Below are positions 40,843 through 42,227 of a stretch of 42,227 nt of DNA, one piece after another. The stretch covers positions 1 through 42,227 of the forward strand of contig NZ_BJZP01000031.1 in the NCBI RefSeq assembly GCF_007992095.1. Reading direction: 5' to 3'. This DNA is from Paenirhizobium naphthalenivorans (GTDB taxonomy: Bacteria; Pseudomonadota; Alphaproteobacteria; Rhizobiales; Rhizobiaceae). A program made the translations under genes and the position numbers. Each line of letters begins with the position of its first letter. Positions within the stretch are counted from its first letter, which is position 1. The notes below the pieces were generated by a model, which had not been told where the DNA came from, made no database searches, and worked only from the letters and a program-made list of their open reading frames with translations.

Positions 40843-41484
40843 TTACTTCGCTGCCGACTTGACGGCGTCGCGCACGATGATCCAGGAACCCTTGGAGCCG
40901 GGCACTGCACCCTTCACAAGGATCAGACCGCGATCTTCATCGGTCGAAACGACTTCCAGATTCTGGGTGGTGACGCGCGTCTGACCCATGTGGCCAGCCA
41001 TACGCTTGCCCTTCCAGACCTTACCAGGATCCTGGTTGGAACCGGTCGAACCATGCGAACGGTGCGAAACCGAGACGCCGTGGGTCGCGCGAAGACCGCC
41101 GAAGTTATGACGCTTGATGGCACCGGCAAACCCCTTACCGATAGTCGTGCCGGTCACATCGACCAACTGACCTGCGGCGAAGTGACCAGCAGTAAGCTGA
41201 GTGCCGACGTCGATGAGGTTTTCTTCCGAGACGCGAAACTCGACAAGCTTCGCCTTCGGCTCGACGCTAGCAGCGGCAAAATTGCCGCGCATGGCCTTCG
41301 AGGTATTCTTTACCTTCGCCTGGCCGGCACCGAGCTGGACGGCCGTATAGCCGTTCTTGTCAGCCGTACGATGGGCAACAACCTGCACATTGTCCAACCG
41401 CAAAACCGTTACCGGGATATGCTCGCCGGCGTCGTTGTAGACGCGGGTCATTCCCACTTTCTGTGCAATCACACCTGAACGCAT
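40843..41484 (-). CDS. rplC: 50S ribosomal protein L3 (213 aa)
   Basis: L3 is an early assembly protein near the peptidyl-transferase centre. MRSGVIAQKVGMTRVYNDAG is the usual rhizobial start. FAGAIKRHNFGGLRATHGVSVSHR, GSTGSNQDPGKVWKGKRMAGHMG is the family signature. An upstream ATG adds nine unlikely residues. A 173-base gap separates it from rpsJ. Confidence 0.98.
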   Translation of the reverse strand: MRSGVIAQKVGMTRVYNDAGEHIPVTVLRLDNVQVVAHRTADKNGYTAVQLGAGQAKVKNTSKAMRGNFAAASVEPKAKLVEFRVSEENLIDVGTQLTAGHFAAGQLVDVTGTTIGKGFAGAIKRHNFGGLRATHGVSVSHRSHGSTGSNQDPGKVWKGKRMAGHMGQTRVTTQNLEVVSTDEDRGLILVKGAVPGSKGSWIIVRDAVKSAAK

Positions 41485-41657
41485 TGGTTCATTCCTCTTG
41501 AGAGTCACCACAGGCTCCGAAGACCCTGAAGCTTGCCTCTTTGTTTAAGGATTCCATTCAAGCCCTTCCAGACCATCAGGTTTCCCGTTTCGAGAAGTCG
41601 TTGGCAGGTCTTGCCACGTACCTTCCTTGTTATTTCGGCTCTCGCCGGAATCTCTTT

Positions 41658-41966
41658 TTAGAGCTTGATCTCAACATCAACGCCAGCAGCCAAGTCGAGC
41701 TTCATCAGAGCGTCAACGGTCTGCGGGGTCGGATCAACGATGTCGAGGAGGCGCTTATGCGTGCGCATCTCGAACTGCTCACGGCTCTTCTTGTCGACGT
41801 GAGGCGAACGGTTGACAGTGAACTTTTCAATACGGGTCGGGAGCGGCACCGGGCCACGAACGCTTGCACCGGTGCGCTTAGCGGTCGAGACGATCTCCCG
41901 TGTGGAGGCATCGAGAACCCGGTGATCAAACGCCTTCAGGCGGATGCGGATATTCTGGCCGTTCAT
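41658..41966 (-). CDS. rpsJ: 30S ribosomal protein S10 (102 aa)
   Basis: S10 (NusE) serves in the small-subunit head and in antitermination with NusB. The start MNGQNIRIRLKAFDHR and the conserved GPVPLPTRIEKFTVNRSPHVDKKSREQFEMRTHKR block are clear. It is the first gene of the S10 group; the gene upstream, outside the window, is probably tuf, judging by the usual rhizobial order. Confidence 0.98.
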   Translation of the reverse strand: MNGQNIRIRLKAFDHRVLDASTREIVSTAKRTGASVRGPVPLPTRIEKFTVNRSPHVDKKSREQFEMRTHKRLLDIVDPTPQTVDALMKLDLAAGVDVEIKL

Positions 41967-42045
41967 TCGACTTGTCCTTATTCGTTTTCTTGCGTCCCGC
42001 ATACGCAGAGACAGTGAATTACCAATAGCTGGCCGGCCCCTAATT

Positions 42046-42081
42046 TTCAAAAATCACAGGGACACCACGGGGCGTCCCTGT
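42046..42081 (-). terminator. Intrinsic terminator upstream of rpsJ
   Basis: ACAGGGAC (42056-42063) and GTCCCTGT (42074-42081) form a perfect 8-bp stem, followed on the minus strand by GATTTTTG. It would terminate the transcript entering from the right (expected tuf) before rpsJ, so rpsJ needs its own promoter or read-through. Confidence 0.78.
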
Positions 42082-42146
42082 CACTTATAAAGCATGAGGT
42101 GCCCTGCCCGCCCCGCGCCTCCAAAGAGGTCGGAAAATGCAGCGCG

Positions 42147-42211
42147 AGAATCGGACGATGCAAATCATCGTCCGATTCTGATCTTGGCCGGCGACATACA
42201 CTGTCACCGGC
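42147..42211. repeat. Two palindromes upstream of the rpsJ-proximal terminator
   Basis: AGAATCGGACGATG (42147-42160) and CATCGTCCGATTCT (42166-42179) form a perfect 14-bp stem with a 5-base loop. A second dyad, GCCGGCGACA (42187-42196) and TGTCACCGGC (42202-42211), has one mismatch. Neither has a T-run. They lie between the expected tuf gene and rpsJ, and could be RNA processing hairpins or members of a dispersed repeat. Confidence 0.6.
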
Positions 42212-42227
42212 TTGTCGTCAATCGCTT

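Noticed and set aside
1..42227. CRISPR arrays, prophage, insertion sequences or toxin-antitoxin pairs
   Set aside because: I saw no regularly spaced direct repeats, transposase or integrase motifs, phage structural genes or recognisable toxin-antitoxin pairs in the window.

Overview
The window looks like chromosome from an alphaproteobacterium of the Rhizobiales, most likely Rhizobiaceae. Supporting signs are GC-rich coding sequence, the gene order of the S10-spc-alpha ribosomal cluster, a very long B12-dependent ribonucleotide reductase (NrdJ), an Omp25/RopB-like small porin, DUF1883 and PilZ orphan proteins, and a rhizobial-type palindromic intergenic repeat. This assignment is inference; no 16S or other phylogenetic marker was compared.

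Layout. 1-5100: two small exported proteins (one a lipoprotein), tRNA-Leu(UAA), a PilZ protein, the quinone reductase WrbA, a CinA/MoeA-like domain protein, a tandem universal stress protein behind an FNR/FixK-type box, and xanthine phosphoribosyltransferase. 5100-10400: a gene-poor leader with a paired NrdR-box promoter, then nrdJ, its terminator and a zinc-ribbon/DUF4145 gene of lower GC. 10400-16600: a palindromic repeat, a small outer-membrane protein, a GNAT acetyltransferase, a previously hidden 49-residue small ORF with its own terminator, DUF1883, and on the minus strand a membrane-anchored methyltransferase, a Deg protease and the clamp-loader-like ATPase RarA. 16600-17800: a decayed stretch with a glutathione S-transferase remnant and a low-GC P-loop kinase-like gene. 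17950-23450: ilvD, the divergent msrPQ pair (periplasmic methionine sulfoxide repair) and a fused aconitase-X gene. 23580-25911: a YciI(DGPF)-VOC-ECF42 sigma operon with a matching candidate promoter. 25956-26930: an AT-richer HNH-type gene. 27084-41966: 23 ribosomal proteins plus secY, adk and rpoA, all on the minus strand.

Most of the window is core metabolism and translation, and I found no CRISPR array, prophage, transposase or recognisable multigene defence system. Three patterns deserve attention: the ribosomal cluster is punctuated by terminator-like hairpins at nearly every wide intergenic gap; a small TTG-started gene sits between the GNAT and DUF1883 genes; and several promoters carry recognisable operator architecture (NrdR, FNR/FixK, ECF42). 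Three solitary lower-GC genes (DUF4145, P-loop, HNH) look like independent acquisitions placed just downstream of, or between, conserved operons.
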